From NCBI RefSeq assembly GCF_017829975.1, contig NZ_JAEEGA010000006.1, positions 1 to 64,000 on the forward strand: DNA of 64,000 nucleotides, given 5' to 3'. Source of the stretch: Vagococcus allomyrinae (lineage in GTDB: Bacteria > Bacillota > Bacilli > Lactobacillales > Vagococcaceae). Both the position numbers and the translations under genes were made by a program. Below the pieces are notes generated by a model that was given only the letters and a program-made list of their open reading frames with translations, was not told where the DNA came from and ran no database searches. Below, piece by piece: positions 27,164 to 37,352 of this stretch (within the stretch, counting starts at the first letter, position 1; each line of letters opens with the position of its first letter).

Positions 27164-27976
27164 TTATTCTTTTCGAGTCATATCTGGTAAGGTGGGTTTA
27201 ATCACTCTCATGTAAATAAAGAAAGTCAACACCATTAAAATATAATTAGCATTAAACGCAGGAATCAGGACCATGGCCAAAGTGGTTAAGATCGTCGGAA
27301 TTGTGGCTGAAAAGCTGACGATTTTGAATGTTTCTGAAAAGCGCATGGTTCCTCGGCGCATGCGATTAAAAATATTTGCTAATAAGCTAATCATCAAAAT
27401 ATTGAGCAAAAAATCAAAGGCAATCGGCAATAAGGCGATTAAAAAGGAGATGACAACAAGACGACTGACGCTAGTTGAGGACTGAGCTGTACTTGTTAAC
27501 CACTCTTTTGTTAATATCTGACTGTCAATATTTTTATAGGGAATCTTCATTAACGTTGAAGGGACCAGAGAGGTCAGCAGGTTTTCATCTGTAACAGCAA
27601 AAACAAATTGATCTTTTAATAGACCGACTCCGATAATGTTGCCGATCAGGTCATTTTGCAAATCACTGGCTTCGCGTTTCCCCTCTGGATCAAAGGTGAA
27701 AATTAAGTAATCAGTTTGATAAATAAAGCCTGCATCTTTTTGATCAGTGCGTAACTGATCATCCGAGATCTCAAAATCAGGTAATTGATCAGTGATGGCC
27801 TTTAAGTCATCTTGAACGGTTCCTACGACATTTTCAATTTCAATACCAATTGGGATAAACATCACAACACTTAACAACAACAAGTATAAGAATGTTTTGG
27901 GAAATGATTTGTCCTTCGCAAATAACAAGTTTTGCGGCTGCCTAAAAGCGGATTTAAATAATTGAAATAAACTCAT
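27164..27976 (-). CDS. DUF1189 family membrane protein
   Basis: The 270-residue protein has one N-terminal membrane helix (about residues 27-46), an extracytoplasmic domain of about 110 residues and three or four C-terminal helices, with the conserved opening FxxxxxSFRxP-type pattern (FKSAFRQPQNLLFAK). DUF1189 proteins are of unknown function. AAGGAG precedes the ATG. The promoter region towards sodA is divergent. Confidence 0.85.
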   Translation of the reverse strand: MSLFQLFKSAFRQPQNLLFAKDKSFPKTFLYLLLLSVVMFIPIGIEIENVVGTVQDDLKAITDQLPDFEISDDQLRTDQKDAGFIYQTDYLIFTFDPEGKREASDLQNDLIGNIIGVGLLKDQFVFAVTDENLLTSLVPSTLMKIPYKNIDSQILTKEWLTSTAQSSTSVSRLVVISFLIALLPIAFDFLLNILMISLLANIFNRMRRGTMRFSETFKIVSFSATIPTILTTLAMVLIPAFNANYILMVLTFFIYMRVIKPTLPDMTRKE

Positions 27977-28131
27977 GTGTTCTCCTTTTTATGGGTCATT
28001 GTGACACCATAGATTTTGACTAATTGAGATGAAAGTGGTCGTCTATGACTTTTACCTCATCCTCGTCATTGTAAACTTTTTAGTTGAGAAATACAAGGAG
28101 CGACAGTTTACCTAAAAAGTAAGCATTTCCT

Positions 28132-28160
28132 TTGATTATGGTTTTGAATAGTGATACAGT
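28132..28160 (+). promoter_or_regulatory. sodA promoter
   Basis: TTGATT (28132-28137) and TACAGT (28155-28160) are separated by 17 bases; GGAGG precedes the start codon. Confidence 0.55.
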
Positions 28161-28205
28161 TAAGGTGTTGAGATTAACAACAGACTATCTATTGGAGGTA
28201 TTAGA

Positions 28206-28814
28206 ATGACTTACACTTTACCAGAATTACCTTATGCATACGACGCTTTAGAGCCACATGTTGACGTAGAAACCATGCACTTGCATCACGATAAGCATCA
28301 CAATACATATGTGACTAACTTAAATGCAGCGATTGAAAAACATCCTGAATTAGGTAGCAAGTCAATAGAAGAATTAGTAGCAGATTTAGCTAATGTACCG
28401 GCAGATATTCGTACGGCAGTTCAAAACAACGGTGGTGGACATGCGAATCACAGTTTCTTTTGGGAAATCATGGCGCCTAATGCTGGTGGCGAACCAACAG
28501 GAGACGTTAAAACAGCAATCGATGAAACTTTTGGTAGCTTTGATGCCTTTAAAGAACAATTTGCAGCGGCTGCAACGGGTCGATTTGGCTCAGGATGGGC
28601 TTGGTTAGTTGTGAATAACGGTAAACTTGAAATCACTTCAACTGCCAACCAAGATTCTCCATTAACAGATGGTAAAACACCGATCTTAGGGCTAGATGTG
28701 TGGGAACACGCCTACTATAAAAAATATAGTAACGTTCGTCCTGACTACATTAAAGCTTTTTGGAATGTGGTTAACTGGGATGAAGTTAACAAACGTTTAG
28801 CAGCAGCTAAATAA
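28206..28814 (+). CDS. sodA: Superoxide dismutase, manganese type
   Basis: The 202-residue enzyme contains the metal ligands in [12 protein letters not shown] (His), NHSFFW (His) and DVWEHAYY (Asp, His), plus GSGWAWLV typical of Mn/Fe enzymes; the overall pattern fits Mn-SodA of Lactobacillales. It converts superoxide to oxygen and peroxide in the cytoplasm. Monocistronic with its own terminator. Confidence 0.96.
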   Translation: MTYTLPELPYAYDALEPHVDVETMHLHHDKHHNTYVTNLNAAIEKHPELGSKSIEELVADLANVPADIRTAVQNNGGGHANHSFFWEIMAPNAGGEPTGDVKTAIDETFGSFDAFKEQFAAAATGRFGSGWAWLVVNNGKLEITSTANQDSPLTDGKTPILGLDVWEHAYYKKYSNVRPDYIKAFWNVVNWDEVNKRLAAAK

Positions 28815-28828
28815 TTGTGATTAAGTTG

Positions 28829-28862
28829 AACTCTGGAGGAAAATCCTCTAGGGTTTTTTTAT
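28829..28862 (+). terminator. Terminator of sodA
   Basis: AACTCTGGAGGA pairs with TCCTCTAGGGTT (two G-T pairs) around a three-base loop, followed by seven T residues. Confidence 0.85.
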
Positions 28863-29033
28863 ACACTCTATTTGGGGGCGAAGCCAAGGTGAACGACTTA
28901 CTAAGCAAACGGCTTTTATAAAAAAACATCCCGTTCTATCTGTCAAAAGTAAAATATTACGCTAGAAGACGAATGAATGAGGAATATTTTAGGGTAAAAG
29001 TGTGGTCTACGCTATTAAAAAAGTGTCAATTTG

Positions 29034-29042
29034 TGCTATAAT
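29034..29042 (+). promoter_or_regulatory. Extended -10 promoter of ylaN-ftsW
   Basis: TGC-TATAAT is a perfect extended -10; the -35 position reads ATTAAA. Confidence 0.55.
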
Positions 29043-29068
29043 AAGTGAATTAGATAGGAGGGCCAAAC

Positions 29069-29361
29069 ATGGAGACAGAAATCTCAAAAAAGTTCGCGAT
29101 TGACGTTTTAGATCAGGATGCGAAAAAAATTAGACAATTAATTAGTAATCAACGTAATCACTTATGTATCGCTCAATGTAAAGCTTTTGAGGAAGTAGTC
29201 GATACACAAATGTACGGCTTTTCTAGGCAAGTGGACTACGCAGTTCGATTAGGCATCATGAGCTCTAAGGAAGGGATAAGATTTTAGCTGAACTTGAACA
29301 AGAGCTAAATCAAGTTTACAATGATGTGTATGATGAACAAAAGGAAAGTAATGCGGAGTAG
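29069..29361 (+). pseudogene. ylaN: YlaN (UPF0358), frameshifted
   Basis: The first 72 residues match the YlaN family (LDQDAKKIRQLI, then VDTQMYGFSRQVDYAVRLG), but the frame ends at TAG 29285. Shifting frame at about 29273-29278 (GGGATAAG) continues KILAELEQELNQVYND to a stop at 29359-29361, giving the usual length of about 97 residues. One missing base explains it. YlaN binds iron/Fur and is needed under iron limitation in Bacillus subtilis, where ylaN also precedes ftsW and pycA. Either the gene is broken or the assembly has a base error; a GGAGG site before ftsW is intact. Confidence 0.8.
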
Positions 29362-29375
29362 GAGGTCAGAGACCA

Positions 29376-30581
29376 TTGGCCAAGAAAACTAAAAAAATAT
29401 TTTACATGGATTATGGAATTTTAATCCCCTATTTAATTTTATCAGTAACCGGAGTAATCATGTCATTTAGCGCCAGCTCGTATCGTTTATTAGTAGGAGG
29501 CAAAAATTGGTGGGAAGACGGCGCAAAACAGGCCGCCTTTTTACTTATTGGTCTAGTTGCTATTTGGTTGATTTATAAAATGAAAACAGGGGTCTATCAA
29601 AACAAACAATTTATCATGTTTGCCATTTCAATCATCGGTTCGCTCTTGATTTTAACGCGACTGATTGGGACGGAAATAAATGGAGCCTATGGTTGGTTGT
29701 ATGTTGGCCCCATTGGCATCCAGCCAGCGGAATTTTTGAAGATCATGATTATCTGGTATTTGGCTTATATTTTTGCTAGGCGCCAAGAAGGGATCGTCAA
29801 GGATTTTAAAGAAGCAACGTTAAGACCGCTACTGTTAGTCGGATTTTTAATCGGCTTGGTCTTAATTCAACCTGATACCGGGGGCGCTGCTATCTTAGTT
29901 TTGATTTTGTTAGTAATGGTGCTTGCTAGCGGTATCAGTTATGTCTATTCATTGGTCATAGGTGGTGGTGGCATTGCCCTAAGTGTTATCGGCATTGAGC
30001 TGATTGGGTTAATTCCTAAAAGTTGGTACCCAAGCAGTTTTAGTCATGTCTATGACCGCTTTGCCTCTTTTAAGAACCCTTTTGATTTTGTCTATAGTAG
30101 TGGGCATCAGATGGTGAACTCGTATTATGCCATCTATCATGGTGGCTGGTTCGGTCAAGGGTTAGGCAACAGCATCCAGAAAAAAGGCTTCTTACCAGAA
30201 GCCCATTCAGATTTTATGTTTTCAATCATTATAGAAGAATTAGGCTTAATCGTGGCGATTCTTTTATTAGGATTATTATTATTTTTAATCTTGCGAATTA
30301 TTATGGTAGGCATTCGTGCCTCAACCCCATTTAATTCCTTGATGTGTATTGGGATTGGCGGTATGTTGCTAATTCAAACATTTGTTAACGTTGGTGGGAT
30401 TACCGGGATTATCCCGCTAACAGGAGTGACATTCCCCTTCCTAAGTCAGGGAGGATCAAGTTTGTTAACTTTATCCATCAGTATAGGATTTGTGCTTAAT
30501 ATTCGGGCTGATGAACTGCGCAAACGGCATCAATTACAGCTGCAACAACAAGCTGATTTGGTCCAATTGCCGATAGATTAA
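29376..30581 (+). CDS. ftsW: Peptidoglycan glycosyltransferase FtsW/RodA family
   Basis: The 401-residue SEDS protein has ten membrane helices, the catalytic Asp in QPDTGGAAI, and the conserved C-terminal segment GIIPLTGVTFPFLSQGG. SEDS enzymes polymerise lipid II with a partner PBP. Position between ylaN and pyc is as in B. subtilis, where the gene is ftsW. It starts at TTG with TAGGAGG ten bases upstream. Confidence 0.93.
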   Translation: MAKKTKKIFYMDYGILIPYLILSVTGVIMSFSASSYRLLVGGKNWWEDGAKQAAFLLIGLVAIWLIYKMKTGVYQNKQFIMFAISIIGSLLILTRLIGTEINGAYGWLYVGPIGIQPAEFLKIMIIWYLAYIFARRQEGIVKDFKEATLRPLLLVGFLIGLVLIQPDTGGAAILVLILLVMVLASGISYVYSLVIGGGGIALSVIGIELIGLIPKSWYPSSFSHVYDRFASFKNPFDFVYSSGHQMVNSYYAIYHGGWFGQGLGNSIQKKGFLPEAHSDFMFSIIIEELGLIVAILLLGLLLFLILRIIMVGIRASTPFNSLMCIGIGGMLLIQTFVNVGGITGIIPLTGVTFPFLSQGGSSLLTLSISIGFVLNIRADELRKRHQLQLQQQADLVQLPID

Positions 30582-30609
30582 TGTAAATGAAGAAAAGGTG
30601 GGAACTAGT

Positions 30610-33600
30610 ATGGAAAAAGTCTTAGTAGCAAATCGTGGCGAGATTGCCATTCGTGTATTTCGTGCGTGTACTGAATTAAATATTCGCACAGTCGGTATTT
30701 ATGCCGAAGAAGATGAAGGGTCAATGCATCGCTTTAAAGCAGATGAAGCCTATCAAGTGGGCAAAGGGAAAAAACCAATTGATGCTTATTTAGATATTGA
30801 GGGGATTTTGGAAGTAGCCAAGGAATCGGGAGCCGACGCTATTCACCCTGGATATGGGTTTTTATCTGAGAATTTACAATTTGCGAAACGTTGTGAAGAA
30901 GAGGGCATTATTTTTATTGGTCCCTCAACTCATCATTTAGATATTTTTGGTGATAAAATCAAAGCCAAAGAAGCGGCTATTGCAGCAGGTATTTCATCGA
31001 TTCCTGGGACAGATGGCCCTGTCTCATCTGTGGAAGATGTTTTAGCTTTTGGTGATGAATTTGGTTATCCAGTGATGATTAAAGCCGCCCTTGGTGGTGG
31101 TGGCCGCGGCATGCGGGTGGCCCACTCAGCGGCAGAAGCTAAAGATGGGTATGAACGAGCGAAAAGTGAAGCCAAAGCGGCGTTTGGTAGCGATGAAGTT
31201 TATGTTGAAAAATACATATCAAACCCTAAACATATTGAAGTTCAAATTTTAGGGGACACTCACGGGAATGTCATTCATCTATTTGAACGTGATTGTTCGG
31301 TTCAACGACGTCATCAAAAAGTCGTGGAGGTAGCACCTTGTGTTGCCATGACCGATGCTTTCCGTGAACGCATTTGCGGAGCGGCAGTTCAGTTGATGAA
31401 ACATGTTGGTTACATCAATGCTGGAACGGTTGAATTTTTAGTCGAAGGGGACAATTTCTACTTTATCGAAGTTAACCCACGGGTTCAAGTAGAGCATACG
31501 ATTACCGAGTTAGTGACGGATATTGACATCGTTGTCAGCCAAATTTTAATTGCTGATGGTCAAGACATTCATAAAGACATCATGATCCCCCAACAACAAG
31601 ATATTCAATTAAGAGGAACGGCGATTCAGTGTCGGATTACAACAGAAGACCCATTAAACGACTTTATGCCAGATACAGGTACCATTGATACCTATCGCTC
31701 GCCAGGTGGTTTAGGCGTTCGTTTGGATATTGGTAATGCGTATGTGGGCTCAAGTGTGACCCCTTATTTTGATTCATTGTTAGTTAAAGTTTGTACCTTT
31801 GGCACAGATTTTGAAAAGAGTGTTAATCGGATGAACCGCGCCTTAAAAGAGTTTAGAATTCGCGGGGTTAAAACCAACGTGGCATTCTTGTTCAACGTGA
31901 TTAATCACCCACGCTTTAAGTCGGGCCAAGCTGAGACGACCTTTATTGACAATACGCCTGAGTTATTTGATTTCCCTGAGTTACGGGATGCTGGAAATAA
32001 AACACTGAAATACATCGGTGAAGTGACGGTTAATGGTTTCCCAGGTGTTGGGAAAGAAGTTAAACAGTTTTTTGATAAACCTAAACTACCAACAAATCTA
32101 GTAAAAAAAGAATTGATTACCGCTAAAAACATCCTTGATTCTGAAGGCGCTGATGGTGTAGTCAAATGGATCGAACGTCAGGAAAATGTCCTTTTAACGG
32201 ATACTACCTTCCGTGACGCTCACCAAAGCTTATTAGCCACTCGTGTGAGAACGCGGGATATTAACAAGATCGCTCGTTATACCGAAGAAGCTATTCCAGA
32301 GTTGTTCTCAAGCGAGATGTGGGGCGGGGCAACTTTCGACGTAGCCTATCGTTTCCTCAGCGAGGATCCATGGGTTCGTCTCCGTAAATTGCGTGAGAAA
32401 ATGCCTAATACCTTGTTGCAAATGTTATTCCGTGGTTCTAATGCTGTCGGCTATCAAAACTATCCTGATAATGTGATTGAAGAATTTATTAAAGAATCCG
32501 CTCGTCAGGGAATTGACGTTTTCCGTATTTTTGATAGTCTAAACTGGCTGCCACAAATGGAAAAAAGCATTCAGTATGTTCGCGATTCAGGTAAAATTGC
32601 CGAGGCAGCCATCTGTTATACCGGGGACATCAATGACCCAAGTCGCGCCAAGTACAACGTACAATACTACAAAGATATGGCCTTGGAATTACAACGTTTA
32701 GGGGCTCATATTATTGCCATTAAAGACATGGCAGGCTTGTTAAAACCACAAGCGGCTTACCGCTTAATCAGTGAATTAAAAGCAACCGTTGATGTGCCAA
32801 TTCACTTACACACCCATGATACTAGTGGTAACGGCATTATCACTTACTCCGCGGCAACCAAAGCCGGCGTCGATATTGTCGATGTGGCCATCAGCGCCAT
32901 GAGTAGTTCAACCAGCCAACCAAGTATCAGCAGTTTGTATTATGCCTTGGTCAATGGAGAACGGACACCGGATATTAACATTGACAACGTTCAAAAGTTA
33001 AATCATTATTGGGAAAGTGCTCGCGCCTTTTATCATTCATTTGAAAATGGTATTAGCGCACCGCAAACTGAAGTTTATTCTCATGAAATGCCTGGTGGTC
33101 AATATTCTAACTTACAACAACAAGCGAAAGCAGTTGGCTTAGGCGAGAAATGGGAAGATGTTAAGAAAATGTATGCAACGGTTAACCAGATGTTTGGGGA
33201 TATCGTGAAAGTGACGCCTTCATCAAAAGTAGTGGGAGACATGGCCTTATTTATGGTCCAAAACGAATTGACAGAAGAAGATGTTTATGAAAAAGGCGAG
33301 GACTTAAACTTCCCTGAATCAGTTGTCAGCTTGTTCAAAGGCGATTTAGGTCAACCAACAGGTGGCTTCCCTGAGAAATTAAAAGCCTTGGTCTTAAAAG
33401 GGAAACCATCAATTGAAGTTCGACCAGGCTCCTTAGCCGCCCCTGTTAATTTTGAAGAGGTTAAAGCCGAATTAGCCGCATTGATTGGAGCAGAACCAAG
33501 CCATGAAGATGTTTTGAGCTATTTAATGTACCCCCAAGTTTTCTTGGATTACACGAAGATGCACAATGAATTTGGCAATGTTACTTTACTGGACACGCCG

Positions 33601-34035
33601 ACATTCTTCTACGGTATGCGTCCAAACGAGACCGTCCATTTGGAAATTGAAAAAGGCAAGACTTTAATTATCACTCTAGATCAAATTGGCGAACCCAACC
33701 TCGAAGGTAAACGAATCTTATTCTTCACCTTTAATGGTCAGCGTCGTGAGATCATTGTTAAAGACAGCAACATCAAATCACTTGTGACCTTAAAACAAAA
33801 AGCAGAACCGACCAAACGTGAACACGTTGGCGCAACCATGTCAGGCTCAGTCTTAGAAGTTTTAGTGAAAAGTGGCGACAAGGTCCAAAAAGGTGACCCA
33901 CTCTTAGTAACAGAAGCGATGAAGATGGAAACCACCATTCAAGCACCATTTGAAGGAACCGTAATGACTGTCCACGTTAGTAACGGCGAACCGATCTTAT
34001 CCGGTGATTTACTAGTTGAAATGGCCGCTAAATAG
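30610..34035 (+). CDS. pyc: Pyruvate carboxylase
   Basis: This 1141-residue single-chain enzyme has the biotin carboxylase domain (VANRGEIAIRVFRAC, ATP-grasp GGGGRGMR near residue 162), carboxyltransferase domain (TFRDAHQSLLATRVRT, then HLHTHDTSGNG) and C-terminal biotinyl domain with the lysine in EAMKMET. It carboxylates pyruvate to oxaloacetate, replenishing aspartate synthesis. AAGGTGGG lies seven bases before the ATG at 30610; the in-frame GTG at 30598 is part of that site. Confidence 0.97.
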   Translation: MEKVLVANRGEIAIRVFRACTELNIRTVGIYAEEDEGSMHRFKADEAYQVGKGKKPIDAYLDIEGILEVAKESGADAIHPGYGFLSENLQFAKRCEEEGIIFIGPSTHHLDIFGDKIKAKEAAIAAGISSIPGTDGPVSSVEDVLAFGDEFGYPVMIKAALGGGGRGMRVAHSAAEAKDGYERAKSEAKAAFGSDEVYVEKYISNPKHIEVQILGDTHGNVIHLFERDCSVQRRHQKVVEVAPCVAMTDAFRERICGAAVQLMKHVGYINAGTVEFLVEGDNFYFIEVNPRVQVEHTITELVTDIDIVVSQILIADGQDIHKDIMIPQQQDIQLRGTAIQCRITTEDPLNDFMPDTGTIDTYRSPGGLGVRLDIGNAYVGSSVTPYFDSLLVKVCTFGTDFEKSVNRMNRALKEFRIRGVKTNVAFLFNVINHPRFKSGQAETTFIDNTPELFDFPELRDAGNKTLKYIGEVTVNGFPGVGKEVKQFFDKPKLPTNLVKKELITAKNILDSEGADGVVKWIERQENVLLTDTTFRDAHQSLLATRVRTRDINKIARYTEEAIPELFSSEMWGGATFDVAYRFLSEDPWVRLRKLREKMPNTLLQMLFRGSNAVGYQNYPDNVIEEFIKESARQGIDVFRIFDSLNWLPQMEKSIQYVRDSGKIAEAAICYTGDINDPSRAKYNVQYYKDMALELQRLGAHIIAIKDMAGLLKPQAAYRLISELKATVDVPIHLHTHDTSGNGIITYSAATKAGVDIVDVAISAMSSSTSQPSISSLYYALVNGERTPDINIDNVQKLNHYWESARAFYHSFENGISAPQTEVYSHEMPGGQYSNLQQQAKAVGLGEKWEDVKKMYATVNQMFGDIVKVTPSSKVVGDMALFMVQNELTEEDVYEKGEDLNFPESVVSLFKGDLGQPTGGFPEKLKALVLKGKPSIEVRPGSLAAPVNFEEVKAELAALIGAEPSHEDVLSYLMYPQVFLDYTKMHNEFGNVTLLDTPTFFYGMRPNETVHLEIEKGKTLIITLDQIGEPNLEGKRILFFTFNGQRREIIVKDSNIKSLVTLKQKAEPTKREHVGATMSGSVLEVLVKSGDKVQKGDPLLVTEAMKMETTIQAPFEGTVMTVHVSNGEPILSGDLLVEMAAK

Positions 34036-34074
34036 ACTATTCCACTGGGAACTTTAAGTGAAAGGAGGGCTTTT

Positions 34075-35277
34075 ATGAAACGTTTTGGTCAATTTGTACT
34101 GTTGTTCCTGGGTTTCATGATTTTAGCCTATGCCCTCCCAGTCATTTTCCCTAAAGAGGAAAGTAACACACCAGCTCTAACAGAGGAAAAGACGGATGTG
34201 ACAGTGTCGCACACGTCTTTTCCTTATGGGGAACTGAATGCGACCGGCTTTGCTCAGTACATCGATCAACCAACTGAGGAATTTACGAAGGTTTACGGCG
34301 AACCGATTGAAATTCAACAAACAGCACTAGGCTATGATTGGTGGATCTTAGGTGAGAACCAACACGATTATTTGCAAGTGGCTGTTAAAAATAATAAAAT
34401 AGCGTCGATCTTTGCTTTGGGCGACGAGTTGTTAAATGATCCTTTTGAAGTGGGAATGGATTTATCAGATATTTCGGAGATTACTACAATCTATCCCAAT
34501 TTCGATTTCGATAAAAAAGAAGTCAATTATCGCATTGAGTTAAGTGAAGAAGACATGAACTACCGTCCTTTAGTGGCCTTTGATAATGGCAGTTTTGCGA
34601 TTTTGCATTTAACCCAGGAAACAGGTAAACTAATAGGGGTTAGATACCTTAATAAGTCTACTTTACTGCGCTTGATGCCCTACCAATTGAATGAAGGGGA
34701 ATTGACTGATAAAGTCGTGGACGAGGAGACGGATTGGCAATTGGTTAATTCAGATAGTCAGCGACAGCTCCAGTCAATTTTAACCATTCTGCGACAACGA
34801 GGAAAATATGAGCCTTACGATTATCCCAAAGACTTAACAGAAGCAACGCAGAAAGCTTTGACGCGGTTTATGAACGATCCTGGAAAGATCCTGAGCAAAG
34901 AGCGTTTAGTGGAGTGGCAAGCTCATGAGAATCGTTATGAGTTTAATCAGCCCTTTCGCTTGACCACTGAGGAATTTACCAAAGTGTTGGAAGCCGATGG
35001 GGTCAACGCTAAAGATCTTCATGGGATTTTATATACCCCAAGCTATGATGTACCTTTTTTGATGATGACTTGGTACAGTGAAGCCCTAAGTCAATCGCAA
35101 TTTACTCATAAAAAGGATCGGGAAGTTGGCATAGCCTTTTATCGGGATGCAGTCTTATTCGTTTTTTCGGAGCGCCCGCTAGACACTGTTAACACCACCA
35201 CAAAAGATCCGGAAAGCAGTTCTGTAGTGGAAAGTGTTGAAGAATCGACTCCTGCGCAAAGTGGCGAGGGGAATTGA
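34075..35277 (+). CDS. YlbC-like protein with CAP-associated domains
   Basis: The 400-residue protein has one N-terminal membrane helix (residues 5-25), a CAP-associated N-terminal domain with the repeated pattern EFTKVYGEP and DWWILGE, and an acidic Ser/Glu tail. In B. subtilis YlbC a CAP (SCP/PR1) domain follows; I see no CAP motifs here, so this is a CAP-less version. The genome position before ylbF matches B. subtilis ylbC. AAAGGAGG precedes the ATG. Function unknown. Confidence 0.78.
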   Translation: MKRFGQFVLLFLGFMILAYALPVIFPKEESNTPALTEEKTDVTVSHTSFPYGELNATGFAQYIDQPTEEFTKVYGEPIEIQQTALGYDWWILGENQHDYLQVAVKNNKIASIFALGDELLNDPFEVGMDLSDISEITTIYPNFDFDKKEVNYRIELSEEDMNYRPLVAFDNGSFAILHLTQETGKLIGVRYLNKSTLLRLMPYQLNEGELTDKVVDEETDWQLVNSDSQRQLQSILTILRQRGKYEPYDYPKDLTEATQKALTRFMNDPGKILSKERLVEWQAHENRYEFNQPFRLTTEEFTKVLEADGVNAKDLHGILYTPSYDVPFLMMTWYSEALSQSQFTHKKDREVGIAFYRDAVLFVFSERPLDTVNTTTKDPESSSVVESVEESTPAQSGEGN

Positions 35278-35310
35278 TTTCGACTAAGGTTTGTGAAGGG
35301 AGGATACTAA

Positions 35311-35739
35311 ATGATTTATACTGAAGAAGTCTTTGAAATAGAAGATTGTGTGTTGGAATTGTGTCAAAAAATTATTAGTAGTCCACAGGCGACAGAACAC
35401 CTACACAATCGTTTTTCAATTGAAAATGATCTAAAAACGAAAGTCAAAGAACAGGAATTTATCAAGGCTCGAGAAGCGTATGAACGGATTGAAGCATACG
35501 GTAAACATGCTCCAGATTATACGGAGAAGCGTCGTAAATTGCGACAAGAAAAACGTCAGCTAGATATGGATGAACATGTGTCAGCCTTTCGTGTCAGCGA
35601 GCGAGAGTTACAAGAGGTTTTGGATCGAGTGACCTATGGTATTGCACAAAGTGTCTCGAAAGACATCAAGATAGATGCTGGCAACCCATTTTTCGAGTTT
35701 GCTGATAAAGGATGCGGAGGTAGTTGTAGTGTCGGATAA
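35311..35739 (+). CDS. ylbF: YlbF/RicF-family regulator
   Basis: The 142-residue helical protein has the YlbF fold and the C-terminal cysteine motif GCGGSCSVG. In B. subtilis RicF (YlbF) joins RicA and RicT in an Fe-S-cluster complex that assists RNase Y in mRNA maturation; the terminal cysteines are consistent with cluster binding. GGGAGG precedes the ATG and its end overlaps ylbG by 11 bases. Confidence 0.9.
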   Translation: MIYTEEVFEIEDCVLELCQKIISSPQATEHLHNRFSIENDLKTKVKEQEFIKAREAYERIEAYGKHAPDYTEKRRKLRQEKRQLDMDEHVSAFRVSERELQEVLDRVTYGIAQSVSKDIKIDAGNPFFEFADKGCGGSCSVG

Positions 35740-36082
35740 TATTATTGAAAAAAGTTTAACGTTTAAAGTGATTCCAAGACGATCATTGATCGTTTGGGTC
35801 TATAGTTTACGTCAATTGAAAGTGCTAAAACGTTATGGAACAATTTCTCATGTGTCGCGAAAAATGAAGTATGTGGTGATTTACATGGATGAGATTGAGG
35901 TAGAGAAAAACGTTGAGGCGTTAAATAAATTGCATTTTGTCCGAAGCGTAGAACGTTCTTACCGTCCAGATATTGCCATGGACTTTGGGAAGCGCGTTGG
36001 CACTGATGAAGCTTTAAAAGAAGATGACGGCTTTGAAATCGAAGAATTATCGGCAACGATTACTTTGGTTGAAGAAGTATAA
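35729..36082 (+). CDS. ylbG: YlbG (DUF2129) protein
   Basis: The protein of 117 residues is the DUF2129 family (SLIVWVYSLRQLKVLKRYG; then KYVVIYMDE and FVRSVERSYRPDI). Translation begins at GTG 35729 with GGAGG eight bases upstream, overlapping the end of ylbF; longer in-frame starts lie deep inside ylbF and have no ribosome site. Its function is unknown. It closes the ylbC-ylbF-ylbG unit. Confidence 0.88.
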   Translation: MSDNIIEKSLTFKVIPRRSLIVWVYSLRQLKVLKRYGTISHVSRKMKYVVIYMDEIEVEKNVEALNKLHFVRSVERSYRPDIAMDFGKRVGTDEALKEDDGFEIEELSATITLVEEV

Positions 36083-36147
36083 GCATGAATCATTCTCACT
36101 AACTTGCTGAAAAACTCATAAGTTAGTGAGAAATTTCATGCTTTTTT
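36081..36147 (+). terminator. Terminator of the pyc-ylbC-ylbF-ylbG region
   Basis: Two stacked stems, AGCATGAA/TTCATGCT and TTCTCACTAACTT/AAGTTAGTGAGAA, are followed by six T residues. The stem starts in the ylbG stop codon. Confidence 0.92.
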
Positions 36148-36171
36148 CGTATAATTTTGCCATAATATTGG

Positions 36172-36177
36172 TATAAT
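36172..36177 (+). promoter_or_regulatory. -10 element of rsmD-coaD-ylbL
   Basis: TATAAT lies 110 bases before rsmD. The -35 position is poor, so this is tentative; the 100-base leader holds no recognised structure. Confidence 0.4.
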
Positions 36178-36287
36178 ATAAGCGTTGTGTAAATAGTCAG
36201 CTATTGATGCCTAACTGCTACTAATCAATTGTTAGCGTAAGGGCTATCCCATAGGTAAGCAAAGAGCTAGAGAAAGTTGAGTGAGAA

Positions 36288-36836
36288 ATGAGAGTTGTAT
36301 CTGGAGAGTATGGTGGACGCCGTTTAAAATCTTTACCTGGAGATAATACTAGGCCAACGACAGATAAAGTAAAAGAATCCATTTTTAACCGAATAGGCCC
36401 CTTTTTCGATGGGGGGAAGGTGTTAGATTTATTTGCAGGTAGTGGAGGCTTGGCGATTGAGGCTATTTCTCGTGGTTGTCAACATGCTGTCTGCGTGGAT
36501 AAAAGCTATCAAGCCATTTCAGTTATCAAAGAAAATATTGCTATTACCAAAGAGCCCGACAAGTTTACGGTAATCAAAGGAGACGCCAATCGTGTATTAG
36601 AACGCTTAGCAAAGGAGGGCCAGTCATTTGATTATCTCTTTTTGGACCCACCCTATGCCCAACAAGAGATTGTTGTTCAGATAGAAAAAATGCTCTCCCT
36701 TGGTTTGGTGAAGGCAGAAGCGTTGCTGATATGTGAAACTGACAAAAGCGTGGCGTTGCCTGATGATATCTCAGGTTTAAGCCTTTGGAAACGCCAAAAT
36801 TATGGTGGCACGGAAGTTGTCATTTATGAAAGGTAG
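36288..36836 (+). CDS. rsmD: 16S rRNA (guanine-N2) methyltransferase RsmD
   Basis: The 182-residue SAM-dependent enzyme has the opening [15 protein letters not shown] loop [14 protein letters not shown] and the catalytic LDPPYA motif. RsmD methylates G966 (E. coli numbering) of 16S rRNA. It is followed six bases later by coaD, a conserved pairing. Confidence 0.95.
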   Translation: MRVVSGEYGGRRLKSLPGDNTRPTTDKVKESIFNRIGPFFDGGKVLDLFAGSGGLAIEAISRGCQHAVCVDKSYQAISVIKENIAITKEPDKFTVIKGDANRVLERLAKEGQSFDYLFLDPPYAQQEIVVQIEKMLSLGLVKAEALLICETDKSVALPDDISGLSLWKRQNYGGTEVVIYER

Positions 36837-37328
<492 letters not shown>

Positions 37329-37352
37329 TAGAGAAGATGAGTGTGATGATAG

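Noticed and set aside
35675-35728. Upstream extension of ylbG
   Set aside because: It overlaps the conserved cysteine tail of ylbF and has no ribosome site, while GGAGG directly precedes GTG 35729.
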